A stretch of DNA of 64,000 bases from Evansella caseinilytica (GCF_900107275.1 NZ_FNPI01000018.1:1-64000); one strand, 5' to 3'. Numbered from the stretch's first letter, positions 17,083-25,824 are shown. Numbers and translations: made by a program. Notes: generated by a model from the letters alone, not told the origin.

Positions 17083-18150
17083 TTAATAGGATGATCTTTT
17101 TAGATTTTCAGTCTTTAATTTAATATGCTGACAGTCTGAGGTAGGATTTTGTATTTTATTTAAAATTAATTCTGCAGCTTGCACACCTATTTCGAATGCA
17201 GGCTGTTTAATAGCTGACAGAGGTGGGGAAATAATTTCTGTCCAATCAGAGTTGTCGTATCCAATAATTCCGATATCATCTGGAATTTTTAACTTTTGTT
17301 CTTGAATAAACTTAATGGAACCCATAGTCATTATATTGTTTGCTATAAATATAGCATCCACCTCTTTTGAAATTAGTTGTTTAGCCAGGTCGTAACCTGC
17401 TTGAAAAGAGGATTCGCCAAATAATACATAATCGGGATTAAAACTTATATTATTATCCGATAGAGCAACTTTGTATGCTTGAAATCTTTCATTATTAGGG
17501 TTAACATATATTCTATTATTTGATAGTTCTTTATTTACTTCAAATTTATCATTAAAAGTAGTTATTCCTAATCCAGAACTTAAAAAGCCAATTTTTTTAA
17601 AACCAGATTTAATTAATTCATTGATACCATCATAAGTTCCTTGGAAATTATCTACTAAAACATAATCTCCCTTATAACCAATAGGCAATCTATCAATCAT
17701 AACAATTTGAAAGTTATGATTAATTGTTTCATTTATGCTTTTAAAGTTTTCATTTGTCGGTGCCAATATTAATCCATCAACTTTAGTATTAAACATTTTT
17801 ATAAGGTTTAATTCTTGTTCCGGATCCTCTTTTGAATTACTTAATATTAAATTATACCCCCTGCTTGTTAATTTTTCCTCTATCCCTTCTGCAATAGACA
17901 TAAAAAAGGATTTAGCGGTATCCTCACTGTTTATAGGAATTATAAATCCTATTGTATTTGTCTTAGTACTTCTTAAACTTCTTGCTGCAGAATTGGGTTG
18001 GTAATTCAGTTCCTTTAGCACTTTATTTACTTTACTTTTTATTTTTTCTGATACATATTTATTGCCATTAATCACATGTGACACTGTTGCAGTAGAAACT
18101 TCTGCTTTTTCCGCAACATCTTTAATGCGTACTTTTTTCATACTTTTCAT
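17083..18150 (-). CDS. LacI-family transcriptional regulator of the fructan locus
   Basis: A 355-residue repressor. The N-terminal helix-turn-helix and hinge are clear (RIKDVAEKAEVSTATVSHVI, then LNYQPNSAARSLRS), followed by a sugar-binding-type effector domain (GLILAPTNENF, IGIIGYDNSDWTEIISPPL). The start at 18150 is supported by GGTG just upstream; another ATG follows at 18141. Two matching palindromes, at 17051 and 18181, predict control of the operon and of itself. The inducer is probably a fructan or fructose derivative. Confidence 0.9.
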   Translation of the reverse strand: MKSMKKVRIKDVAEKAEVSTATVSHVINGNKYVSEKIKSKVNKVLKELNYQPNSAARSLRSTKTNTIGFIIPINSEDTAKSFFMSIAEGIEEKLTSRGYNLILSNSKEDPEQELNLIKMFNTKVDGLILAPTNENFKSINETINHNFQIVMIDRLPIGYKGDYVLVDNFQGTYDGINELIKSGFKKIGFLSSGLGITTFNDKFEVNKELSNNRIYVNPNNERFQAYKVALSDNNISFNPDYVLFGESSFQAGYDLAKQLISKEVDAIFIANNIMTMGSIKFIQEQKLKIPDDIGIIGYDNSDWTEIISPPLSAIKQPAFEIGVQAAELILNKIQNPTSDCQHIKLKTENLKRSSY

Positions 18151-18180
18151 CTTTTCACCAAATTTCGTTTGTTGTATCAC

Positions 18181-18200
18181 TAAGTTAATCGATTAACTTA
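18181..18200. promoter_or_regulatory. LacI-type operator for autoregulation
   Basis: TAAGTTAATCGATTAACTTA is a 20-base perfect palindrome 31 bases before the regulator start. Some 55 bases further upstream, TGTAAGTGTTTTCA (near 18256-18269) resembles a cre site with one core mismatch. Confidence 0.85.
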
Positions 18201-18349
18201 TCATTTATATTAAATTTATTGTATTTAAAATCAAATTCCATGTCAATATTTTTTTGTAAGTGTTTTCATTTTTTTAAAGGAGACTGGTATAAGTGAACTT
18301 TTTATTAGTGTTTTTCACACTCGAATGAATTTCATAAATCTGAGCTCAA

Positions 18350-18607
18350 GTGGCCAAAGGTTTTCAAAGCATAAAAAGAAGTACCTCCCCAAATGTCGAA
18401 TCTAGTAAGTATCCAGCAAATGTAGGAAGCCCCTTATGTCTACTGTACGATTTAGAACCTACCCAACGTTACGATGAGATTTTTTCGGCAATTGAAATCA
18501 ATCCAATTCTTAATGTTGTAGCAAAAAAATCTCATTTAGGTAGGTCTGTAGAGTTGACCTGCCCGGCAATGGTTCAAGCGCTGGTGGTTTGGATTGTTGA
18601 AAGGTAA
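18350..18607 (+). pseudogene. N-terminal remnant of a DDE transposase
   Basis: The reading frame gives PTQRYDEIFSAIEINPILN and KKSHLGRSVELT followed by AMVQALVVWIVER and a stop. This resembles the N-terminal part of IS4/IS1182-like transposases, where LGRP...AM..AL..RIVERIP is usual. The catalytic part is absent, so it is a fragment. Family assignment is tentative. Confidence 0.5.
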
Positions 18608-18619
18608 GCGACAAATAAT

Positions 18620-18641
18620 CCCCACCTGTTTTTTGGTGGGG
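18620..18641. terminator. Small hairpin between two IS remnants
   Basis: CCCCACC and GGTGGGG (18620-18626 / 18635-18641) enclose an 8-base T-rich loop. It stands between the two transposase fragments and may be an old IS end. Confidence 0.4.
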
Positions 18642-18651
18642 ACTGTGTGTA

Positions 18652-18915
18652 TTATTTAGATAACTTGTTAAAGACAATGCAAGTGACAGGGAGCGTTGTT
18701 GACCAAGGGAGTAATTGGTCTAAGGCATCCATGTCTGTTGTATCCAAATTGGGAAGCTGCTCTAATAGCGAAGATAGTAGTATGGATGTAATCCGTTTGC
18801 TTTCGCTGTCTCAACCATACTGTAAAGAATGGCGCTCGCCGGGGACCCTCTTGGTGTATTATTAAATAGCCAGTTCTTCCGATAACAACGGGTTTGATGG
18901 AGCGTTCACTCGATT
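18652..18915 (-). pseudogene. IS66-family transposase (TnpC) C-terminal remnant
   Basis: Minus-strand frames spell the IS66 C-terminus in pieces: ERSIKPVVIGR, then after a shift NWLFNNTPRGSPASAILYSM and VETAKANGLHPYYYLRY, then after another shift LLEQLPNLDTTDMDALDQLL and PW..TLPV, ending at 18652. At least two frameshifts and loss of everything upstream show it is dead. The plus-strand frame here is a shadow. Confidence 0.75.
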
Positions 18916-18978
18916 ATTATGTTGTGCCGCCATTTACATTCAGCACACCTGATAACTATTGTCATGCTTTTTCAAATT

Positions 18979-19233
18979 CTATAGGATAATTTTCAGCTCT
19001 GTGCCATCTTTTGTTTTAAAGGATACAAGCTCTGTTCCTTTAAATTCTTTGAACTGTTTTACCGTTTCTTTGATGACTCTAGAATCTAGCTGATCAATAA
19101 TCTCTTCTGCTTCAGCTACATTCTTGAGTAATGCTTTTAGAACAGTCTTTGAGGCGAACAGCGTCAAGAGGCCATATGGTAATACGATACGTATTGGGAA
19201 TGCCAGCCCTTTTGTTACAACCTTTATTCTCAT
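18979..19233 (-). CDS. Small membrane-associated hypothetical protein
   Basis: An 84-residue protein with one hydrophobic stretch (LAFPIRIVLPYGLLTLFA) and a charged C-terminal half. It starts 5 bases after the stop of the SHOCT-like gene and belongs to the DUF2089/SHOCT-like operon. Similar small proteins accompany these genes in other Bacilli. Function is unknown. Confidence 0.65.
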   Translation of the reverse strand: MRIKVVTKGLAFPIRIVLPYGLLTLFASKTVLKALLKNVAEAEEIIDQLDSRVIKETVKQFKEFKGTELVSFKTKDGTELKIIL

Positions 19234-19238
19234 TGGCT

Positions 19239-19610
19239 TTACTCTATAACGATTTTTACTTTCTCGTCATTTGCACTGACAATATCAACAATGGGTCCCT
19301 CAATGTTATTTGCAATGGCTTCAAGAATTAAATGCATATCGACCCCGGCTAAATGCTTTTGGACGGCAGGAATGTTTTCAATCGCACTGTGCAGGGACTT
19401 TGCTAATTTTAGAGGCAAATTAACATTCACTTTGTCGCCATCAGAATCCACGATGATTTTTAAGCTTTTTGACATGTAGCTGCTTGTCTCTAACGCCGGT
19501 TCTGATTCTTCCTTTAACGCTGATAAAATTTCAGCCGCTTCGCTATTGCTCAGTTCACCTTCTTGGACTAGTTCTAACACTTTCATAATCTCGTTTTTCA
19601 TATCGTCCAC
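19239..19610 (-). CDS. SHOCT/YvlB-N-like domain protein
   Basis: A 123-residue protein with an N-terminal short helical domain (MKVLELVQEGELSNSEAAEI) of the kind found in YvlB-like proteins, and a C-terminal domain containing LKIIVDSDGDKVNVNLPLKL. The N-terminal pattern recurs at the C-terminus of the DUF2089 protein encoded just upstream (IDRLSSGELSAEDAIKLL). The pair is often linked and may act in envelope-stress control. Role not established. Confidence 0.75.
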   Translation of the reverse strand: MDDMKNEIMKVLELVQEGELSNSEAAEILSALKEESEPALETSSYMSKSLKIIVDSDGDKVNVNLPLKLAKSLHSAIENIPAVQKHLAGVDMHLILEAIANNIEGPIVDIVSANDEKVKIVIE

Positions 19611-19781
19611 TCCTTATTTAACTTTTGATTTTGCTCTACACGTTCAAAGCTTCATATCTGCAGATAGGTTCTCGCCTCATTGAAATGACGTATTTTATCT
19701 CGACAAGTCATTTTACTGTTTGTTAAAATAAAAGCACATGATATTTTTTTCTTTACTTCACTTTTTCAAGTGAAGCTTTTT

Positions 19782-20153
19782 TTATTTTTTCTTTAGTAGC
19801 TTAATGGCGTCCTCTGCACTAAGTTCACCACTGCTTAACCTATCAATAATATCCTTCTTCTCGTCCTCTTTTGCCTGTTTCACCTGATACGGATTACCCA
19901 ATTCAGCAATGATTTCTTCAAGCTTATTTCGTACGGTTGGATAAGAAATATTGAGGACTTTTTCGACTTCTTTAATACTTCCACGGCATAAAATAAATGT
20001 TTCGATAAACTGCAGCTGTTCTTTCTTTAATGACAGTAAAGCGGGAAATTCAAATGTGTTTTCGATCGTTGTATGGCAATGTCCACATGTTAGTTTCGTT
20101 ACCTTTAACCCTTCCTCACAAATTGGGCAGGTTGTAATGACTGTTCTAACCAC
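19782..20153 (-). CDS. DUF2089 zinc-ribbon / HTH protein
   Basis: This 123-residue protein has a zinc ribbon (C9, C12, C23, C26) and a helix-turn-helix-like segment (GSIKEVEKVLNISYPTVRNK), then a SHOCT-like tail. It is probably a DNA-binding regulator of the two genes that follow. A GGAGG-type RBS is present (reverse complement of cacctcc at 20161-20167). Between it and the next gene, 19740-19780 contains a hairpin (TTCACTTTTTCAAGTGAA) within a T-rich run, a partial terminator. Confidence 0.8.
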   Translation of the reverse strand: MVRTVITTCPICEEGLKVTKLTCGHCHTTIENTFEFPALLSLKKEQLQFIETFILCRGSIKEVEKVLNISYPTVRNKLEEIIAELGNPYQVKQAKEDEKKDIIDRLSSGELSAEDAIKLLKKK

Positions 20154-20515
20154 TATTTTTCACCTCCTTTGAATGTAGTATAAGATTAAAAATTAATAAA
20201 ATCAATAAATAAATCAAATTATTTAATTTGATGATTAATTTTTTTTAAAAAAATATGGCGTTTATTTAATTTTATCGTCAGGTCTTAATGACCATGTGGG
20301 GGAGTTTGGCGCTTACATTAAGAAAGTAACTACTTTCATTTTGCGCCTCCAAATGGATACTTTTTCTGGGCTGAACTGCTTGTTTTCATGGGTCTTTATC
20401 GTTTTGGTGGAATTCTCTGAGCGTCTTTCAGTGTTGCTATATGTAAGGAGGCAAAAGCGGATTCAGCCCCGCTATGGTATAATTGCTTAAAGGAAAACTG
20501 GAGAAAGGGGCACTG
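20154..20515. other. AT-rich intergenic region
   Basis: The first 120 bases are extremely A+T-rich and should carry the DUF2089 promoter. The remainder, 20380-20480, shifts abruptly to higher G+C like the TetR/NmrA cassette that follows. No gene or repeat was recognised. Confidence 0.5.
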
Positions 20516-21115
20516 ATGGTGGCAAGAACGAAGGCCTTCGATAAAAATGAGATTTTGCACAAAGCCATGTATGTCTTCGGGAATCGTGGATATGAAGGCA
20601 CCTCGCTGCCGGATTTGATAACTGGGCTGGGCATTGCCCGCCAAAGTATATATGACACCTATGGAACGAAGTGGGAGTTGTTCTTCGCAGCGGTCCAACA
20701 TTATATGGACCAGAAGAATCAGGAGCTGCAGAAGCAAGTCGATGGTCCGGGGACGGTCGTTGACAAGGTGGAGCAAGTATTCACTACCATTATTAAAGTC
20801 CTTGTAGACCCAGAGCTGCGTCTGCAATGCTTTATTATTAGCAGTGCTATCGAGCAGGCGCCTCACAATGAGGAGCTGGCTGCTTACCTGCAGACGAACA
20901 CCGAATTGTCGGAGCAGATCTTTTATACCATGCTGGAACGCGCGGTAAAGGAAGGGGAAGTAGGCTCGGAGGTGAACATCCGAGATCTGGCCAGGTTCCT
21001 GGCGCATGAACGGATCGCCCTGGTAACGTCAGCAAAGCTGGGTATGGATGAACCCAAGCTGCTTGGCATCCTGCAGATGGTGCTCTCGGTCTTTCGGACG
21101 ATACAAGGCAGGTAG
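20516..21115 (+). CDS. TetR/AcrR-family transcriptional regulator
   Basis: A 199-residue repressor. The N-terminal HTH is AMYVFGNRGYEGTSLPDLIT then GIARQSIYDTYGTKWELF, followed by an all-helical ligand domain. Start 20516 has GAAAGGGG 5 bases upstream; the frame opens 11 codons earlier without an RBS. G+C is visibly higher than in neighbouring genes, and the same holds for the two genes it faces, so the three likely came together. It presumably controls the NmrA and SnoaL genes. Confidence 0.85.
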   Translation: MVARTKAFDKNEILHKAMYVFGNRGYEGTSLPDLITGLGIARQSIYDTYGTKWELFFAAVQHYMDQKNQELQKQVDGPGTVVDKVEQVFTTIIKVLVDPELRLQCFIISSAIEQAPHNEELAAYLQTNTELSEQIFYTMLERAVKEGEVGSEVNIRDLARFLAHERIALVTSAKLGMDEPKLLGILQMVLSVFRTIQGR

Positions 21116-21207
21116 CTACATATCTTATCATCCTCGAGAAAAGGCCCTCTTATTGTCATGTTTGAACGGCGATGGCAAGAGAGCCTTTTATTTCTGAAGT
21201 CATTATT

Positions 21208-22080
21208 CTATTGGGCGGATTGAAACCATATCTTATGCTCGCAAATGAATTGCTCCAGGGATCGCGGCGCTCGCCCGGTTACACGAAGTATCGTGTCCGC
21301 AACCTGATCCTCCAAGCCTTCGAGACGAATGCGGTCATCCAGTCCGGCAAGGAATTCGGCATAGTCCTTCGGCAAACCGGTGGCCGTATACATCTCTGCG
21401 AGTTGTTTCGGTGAGAGGCGGATATGCTTGACGTTCAGGCTGGTAACGCTACGAATCACCTCGGCCACATCGTCATAAGTGTGGGATTCAGGTCCGGTTA
21501 TGATATGCTCCCGGTTGTGTGGCTCCTTGTCGGTCAGGGCGTGAAAGCCAACAGCTGCAATATCATCTGCGTCGACGAAGCCTACCTTGCCGTCACCGGC
21601 TGCGGTATAGATGTGCCCGTTGTGGCGTATAGCATGCCCGTGTCCGGCTTCCGTGAAGTTCTGCATGAAATACGAAGGACGCAGTACAGACCATTCCGGG
21701 GCGTGTTCCCGCAAGTAACGGTGAACAACGCCAAAGACGGGACCATTCTCCGGGATTGATGCACTGGATAACAGAACGAAGCGCCGAATAGAAGCGTCGA
21801 GTGCTCGACGGACAAAGGGAATCATGACTTCTTCAGGCTGCAGACTTACCGGCGCAACCAGATATATAGCATGGACGTCTTGCAGGAGGTCATCATGGTT
21901 AGAATCATCGAACCAATCAAATTGGACGTGTTCACCAGCCTGTTCCGCTCCAAGCTTGGGCATGCTGCGTCCGGCTCTTCGGACCATGTAACCCTGACGG
22001 TCCAGTAGTTGTGCAATGCGGGAGGATGTCTTGCCCTGTCCTCCAGTAAGTAGAATACGATTTGACGCGTCGGTATACAT
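21208..22080 (-). CDS. NmrA-like NAD(P)-binding oxidoreductase
   Basis: A 290-residue atypical short-chain dehydrogenase. The Rossmann signature is ILLTGGQGKTSSRIAQLL (G13, G14, G16), followed by AIYLVAPV, RRFVLLSSASIPENG and WSVLRPSYFMQNF. Start 22080 is set by AAGGAGTG 6 bases upstream; 12 more codons are open before it. The protein is of the type annotated as ergot-alkaloid-like or NmrA family and may sense or reduce a redox substrate. It converges on the TetR gene and follows a broken SnoaL gene. Confidence 0.85.
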   Translation of the reverse strand: MYTDASNRILLTGGQGKTSSRIAQLLDRQGYMVRRAGRSMPKLGAEQAGEHVQFDWFDDSNHDDLLQDVHAIYLVAPVSLQPEEVMIPFVRRALDASIRRFVLLSSASIPENGPVFGVVHRYLREHAPEWSVLRPSYFMQNFTEAGHGHAIRHNGHIYTAAGDGKVGFVDADDIAAVGFHALTDKEPHNREHIITGPESHTYDDVAEVIRSVTSLNVKHIRLSPKQLAEMYTATGLPKDYAEFLAGLDDRIRLEGLEDQVADTILRVTGRAPRSLEQFICEHKIWFQSAQ

Positions 22081-22115
22081 ACGATTCACTCCTTCAGTGT
22101 ATATGATGTCCTGCA

Positions 22116-22511
22116 TCAGATTGCTAATGGATTCCAGTAGTCCTGATACCGGACAATCCTGCCGTCTTGAACCTCAACCACGGATATATAGCTTTGATCA
22201 TAAGGTCTGCCTGTGGCTAGGTTGTTGCCGGTCGCTTCGAACTGTGCAAAGAACACCGGGGCGTCGGCCGCTACATGAATGACCGGTGTGGTGAATGAGG
22301 TAATCTCGAGAACCTCCCCCAGCCTCTCCAGATACTGCTGTAGGGCAGCCTTCCCGTCCAGACGTTTAGGATTCGGTTCCTGGGCATAAGGAAATTCGAA
22401 AATGACATCATCAGTAAACAAATCGAAGAATGCGGCATCATCCTTTTGAAAATAACGGTCGGCGAAAAGCTACATGAGCTGTTCAGCTTGCTCGTAAGAC
22501 AGGGTACTCAT
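22116..22511 (-). pseudogene. SnoaL-like NTF2-fold protein interrupted by an amber codon
   Basis: From ATG 22511 the frame reads MSTLSYEQAEQLM, a TAG at 22470-22472, then LFADRYFQKDDAAFFDLF and the rest of a SnoaL-like fold (VIHVAADAPVFFAQFEA, IVRYQDYWNP). A single C-to-T change (CAG to TAG) explains it. An internal ATG at 22421 could start a shortened 101-residue product lacking the first helix. Otherwise the gene is intact, so the lesion is recent or a sequencing error. Confidence 0.8.
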
Positions 22512-23136
22512 TTTAGTTGCCTCGCTTTCTTGGGAGAATGGATGTCTTAGCCAAACGAACTAAGGACTGAACCTACTATATCACTTTCCGGACTAATCGG
22601 TCAAATAAATTCAGACTGATTGATCCGAATAATTCCCAGACAAATAATGAAACAGTGTTTAACCTGGAAGGATCTTGGATGTACCGGTTCATAGAAAAGA
22701 AAGCTCGTCCTTCGTTGATATGCTCAGGAGGGGCTTTTATTAGAACTCGCCGTTACAGACAACGCGGTGAATTGTGTCAGGAGTAAATGAAGTATATACT
22801 TGGATTCAACAGACCTATGAAGGCAGCGTATTCCTTTCTTGATTTTGTTATATAGTTTCAAATCCCTTATTGCTACACTAGTTGTTATAAACTTGAAAGG
22901 GGTGCCTAAAAAAACTAGTAAGAGGCAGTTTTTTTCTATATGAGGATGATCAAAAAGTCAGGAAAACAGCGCCTACGAATCCCTTCGTGCGTCGTCTTCC
23001 CCCTGCTCACGTACGTCCGATGTACGTTGCGCTGCTCGAGTGTGACGTGCCTCGATCTTCTTGCCGCTGTTATATCCACCTTTTTGGACACATACTATAG
23101 ATACGTTCAATTAATGTTTCTGCTTCGATTGTTCAA
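22512..23136. other. Intergenic region with a repeat-like block
   Basis: No gene is seen. 22540-22650 is the TetR-type promoter side of the SnoaL gene. 22895-23090 holds a block (AAAAAGTCAGGAAAACAGCG, then GTACGTCCGATGTACGTTGC and TTCTTGCCGCTGTTATATCC) of higher G+C that looks like an intergenic repeat known to me from Bacillus genomes. A second copy is not in this window. Confidence 0.4.
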
Positions 23137-23691
23137 TCACTCAATTTGTCGTTCGAGACCTTGGTTCGGTTTATGATCAATTTCAATTCTCACTTCTCCA
23201 TCTTTATTTATTACTTTAGCACGAGAAAGATCAGCATTGTCCGAATAATAAAACCAGAATTCGGGAGCCAACTCGCCCCCTTCAATTGAAAGAGGATGCT
23301 TACTTCCGTTATTTAATTCGACTTCACCGCTCCTTAACTCATCTGTGCCGACTCCAAATAGGACAGAGAAGTGAGAAAGCTCGACAAAATAAGGCGACTG
23401 GCCAAATGAATCACTGATTGATGTCAAGACATTCCAACCGAATGCTGTTTTCTCTAACTCTGCTACACCTGCGTACGTATATCCCCATTCATAAAAAGCT
23501 AAAGCATAGTCGTCATCAATAAACTCCACATGAGAAATAATGACATTATTAAGACGAATAGCCTCAAGAACTTTTTTTTCAACGGCTTCAACATTCTCAT
23601 TCACCTTGAGATGTTGAAAAACGCTATAACTAACAACAAGTAATAAAACAATGAAGCCTAATATTCCAATAACTTTATATTTCCTTGACAT
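23137..23691 (-). CDS. Hypothetical single-pass membrane protein
   Basis: A 184-residue protein with one N-terminal membrane segment (VIGILGFIVLLLVVSYSVF) and an extracytoplasmic domain of about 155 residues. No family was recognised. It is the last gene of the operon with WXG100-like and DUF5082-like proteins, where immunity or accessory proteins often lie. The sequence SHVEFIDDDYALAFYEWGYT suggests a mixed alpha/beta fold. Confidence 0.7.
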   Translation of the reverse strand: MSRKYKVIGILGFIVLLLVVSYSVFQHLKVNENVEAVEKKVLEAIRLNNVIISHVEFIDDDYALAFYEWGYTYAGVAELEKTAFGWNVLTSISDSFGQSPYFVELSHFSVLFGVGTDELRSGEVELNNGSKHPLSIEGGELAPEFWFYYSDNADLSRAKVINKDGEVRIEIDHKPNQGLERQIE

Positions 23692-23767
23692 GCTGTCACC
23701 ACCGATATAACCATTTTGTATACAATTTGATCAATTTATTAAATTGTGTAAGAGATTAAAATACTTC

Positions 23768-24247
23768 TCATTCTAGCTCATCCAAATTGTTTTCATTTAA
23801 AAGAGTTTCTAATCCATCTGTTGTAGCGCCATCCATAATAAAGTATCTCAAATCCGCTGGCCTAATAGTGATATCTGCCTTTCCTTCTCTGAATAACTGA
23901 TAATAATGATTATATTCTTTTATAAAAGTGCGGTGTGCTCCTAGCCAATCATTGGCTTTAATCTCCTCTTCTGGATAATCAAAATGATCTGTCAGCTGAC
24001 CTACCAATTGCCATCTGTCAAGCCTATAGGAGGTGAGGTTGGTTGGAAACAATACGATGTCATTTCTCTCCTCGCTATAAGAATGATACGTACCTAATGC
24101 CAAAAAATTAGCAGCTTCGCCGTATTCCCTTACAAGCTGATCTTGTTCTTCTCTTTCTGCGCGATAATTTATAATAAATTTACTGCTTATAATCCCTGCG
24201 GTGATGATGAATAATAAACCTGTGAATACTATCCATTTCTTTTTCAT
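23768..24247 (-). CDS. Hypothetical N-terminally anchored protein
   Basis: A 159-residue protein with an N-terminal anchor (WIVFTGLLFIITAGIIS) and a charged C-terminal region ending LETLLNENNLDELE. Start 24247 is supported by GAGGGAG 6 bases upstream. It follows the 508-residue unknown by 29 bases, in the position where immunity proteins of T7SS toxin operons tend to lie; that role is inference only. Confidence 0.7.
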   Translation of the reverse strand: MKKKWIVFTGLLFIITAGIISSKFIINYRAEREEQDQLVREYGEAANFLALGTYHSYSEERNDIVLFPTNLTSYRLDRWQLVGQLTDHFDYPEEEIKANDWLGAHRTFIKEYNHYYQLFREGKADITIRPADLRYFIMDGATTDGLETLLNENNLDELE

Positions 24248-24276
24248 GCTTAACTCCCTCACTAGTCACTTTTTAT

Positions 24277-25803
24277 TTATCTTTCTATGGAGTTTATCAT
24301 TTCTTCAAGTGTATCTCTATTCAGAACACCGTTGTAAATATATTCATAAATAGGTCTCTGCGATTTACTTAACACTTCAGTTTTAATGTAACTTAGCTCA
24401 TTGCTAAGTTCAGCCCAGTTCTCGCTATCGATAAGCTTTTTGCCTGGCAGTTCAATAGCAGGATAATATTCGCTAACTTCTTCCCAACGCTCCAAAATTT
24501 CGTATGTGGCGTCTGTAGGAATAAATATTATATCTAAAATCTCTTTATTCTCCCCATTTATATTAGGTAAATCCTTACGTTCCGAGATCATAATTTCCAT
24601 TTTTAATGCACCAGCTAATGCTTGTCCTTCATTCCTTGTCAGAGAATATTGAAGTTCTGATTTACCTTTTATATATTCATCATAATCTTTTATTACCTCA
24701 AGGGCAAAACCAGTCCCTTTTGGCAGGTCACCAACTATTCCATATAGTTTATTCAATACAGTAGCATTTACATAATTCAGCGGATAATTATCTATTTTAT
24801 TCCTAATATCCTGCACTTGAGATGTGGTTATTTCAACATTAGCACCACTACCATTAAAACGGGTAACTTCGAATATCTCAACAGGCTTATCTTCGGCACT
24901 CATCATCGTCATAGACATAATAGTGCTTCTTAATTTATATATATCGCTATTTTCTTCATCTGAATAAGTCAGTTCTATGGTCGGAACCATAATTCCAATA
25001 TAATCCTCTAGTTTATGACCTGAACGTATTTCCATTTCGTTAATAAATATTTGATAATTTTTCAATATACTTAAATAAGTTTGTAGCATATTAATTTTTT
25101 CTATTGCTTCACCTTCATCCCCTAAATTATAGGCGTTTGGTACACCGCTAGGCATAAACAAATAAGCTTGTATGAGAGCTATTTCGTTTTCTAAGGATTC
25201 TTCATTTATTAGAACCTGATTAGTAAGCCTGTCTTTTAACTTATCCATATCACTATTGTTAAGAAACCCTATTATTTCTTCAACTTCACTTATACCTTCT
25301 TTTTTTAGAATTTGATGTTGAATATACAAAGATAGATAATCTTTTTCCTGTTTCGTTAATACTTCATCCGAAAATAACTTAGATAGCAATTCAGTAAACA
25401 TTTCTTTGTCTGCAAACAAAATACCTATAAGCTTATCAACACTGATCCTACCGTTAAGTTTATCAACACCAACCCTACCGTTGTGACCAATATCACGAAT
25501 AATTGCTTCTATTTTAGGAAGCATTCTAATTAGCTCTTCACTCGCTGCTTGAAACTGCCGTTTAGCGTCATAATCTGCCTGGGCCATCTCCCCCCAGAAT
25601 TTAAGAATAGCCTCTTTGTCGTTTTTATATTTATCTGTCTCTTTTTGAACATTTATATCAATAATATAATCACCAAACATTGAAAAAAATCCACTCTGTT
25701 GAGCTTTAATATTTTCTGCATGCTCATCCCATTCTTTAATCACCCTCTGGTGTTGTTCCACCATGTTACTTAGTTCATCCCGATCCGCGATATAATTTCC
25801 CAT
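24277..25803 (-). CDS. Large T7SS-associated hypothetical protein
   Basis: A 508-residue, mostly helical protein. The N-terminal 100 residues (DRDELSNMVEQHQRVIKEW, WGEMAQADYDAKRQFQAASE) look like the coiled helical head of LXG-type T7SS substrates, but no LXG signature and no known toxin motif was found. It contains a 9-residue tandem repeat (NGRVGVDKL/NGRISVDKL). ATG 25803 is preferred over GTG 25812 because GAGAGGTG is 6 bases before it. It follows the DUF5082-like gene closely, as LXG toxins follow YwqH/YwqI in B. subtilis. It may be an effector or a structural partner. Confidence 0.7.
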   Translation of the reverse strand: MGNYIADRDELSNMVEQHQRVIKEWDEHAENIKAQQSGFFSMFGDYIIDINVQKETDKYKNDKEAILKFWGEMAQADYDAKRQFQAASEELIRMLPKIEAIIRDIGHNGRVGVDKLNGRISVDKLIGILFADKEMFTELLSKLFSDEVLTKQEKDYLSLYIQHQILKKEGISEVEEIIGFLNNSDMDKLKDRLTNQVLINEESLENEIALIQAYLFMPSGVPNAYNLGDEGEAIEKINMLQTYLSILKNYQIFINEMEIRSGHKLEDYIGIMVPTIELTYSDEENSDIYKLRSTIMSMTMMSAEDKPVEIFEVTRFNGSGANVEITTSQVQDIRNKIDNYPLNYVNATVLNKLYGIVGDLPKGTGFALEVIKDYDEYIKGKSELQYSLTRNEGQALAGALKMEIMISERKDLPNINGENKEILDIIFIPTDATYEILERWEEVSEYYPAIELPGKKLIDSENWAELSNELSYIKTEVLSKSQRPIYEYIYNGVLNRDTLEEMINSIER

Positions 25804-25824
25804 GCCATTCACCTCTCTTACAAC

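Noticed and set aside
18647-18865. 72-codon plus-strand frame
   Set aside because: The minus strand carries recognisable IS66 transposase pieces in the same place.
20396-21007. 203-codon minus-strand frame opposite the TetR gene
   Set aside because: It is a shadow of the high-GC TetR coding region; the plus strand shows a clear HTH protein with RBS.
25435-25482. CRISPR-like repeats
   Set aside because: Only two adjacent coding repeats with no spacer; no repeat-spacer array was seen anywhere in the window.
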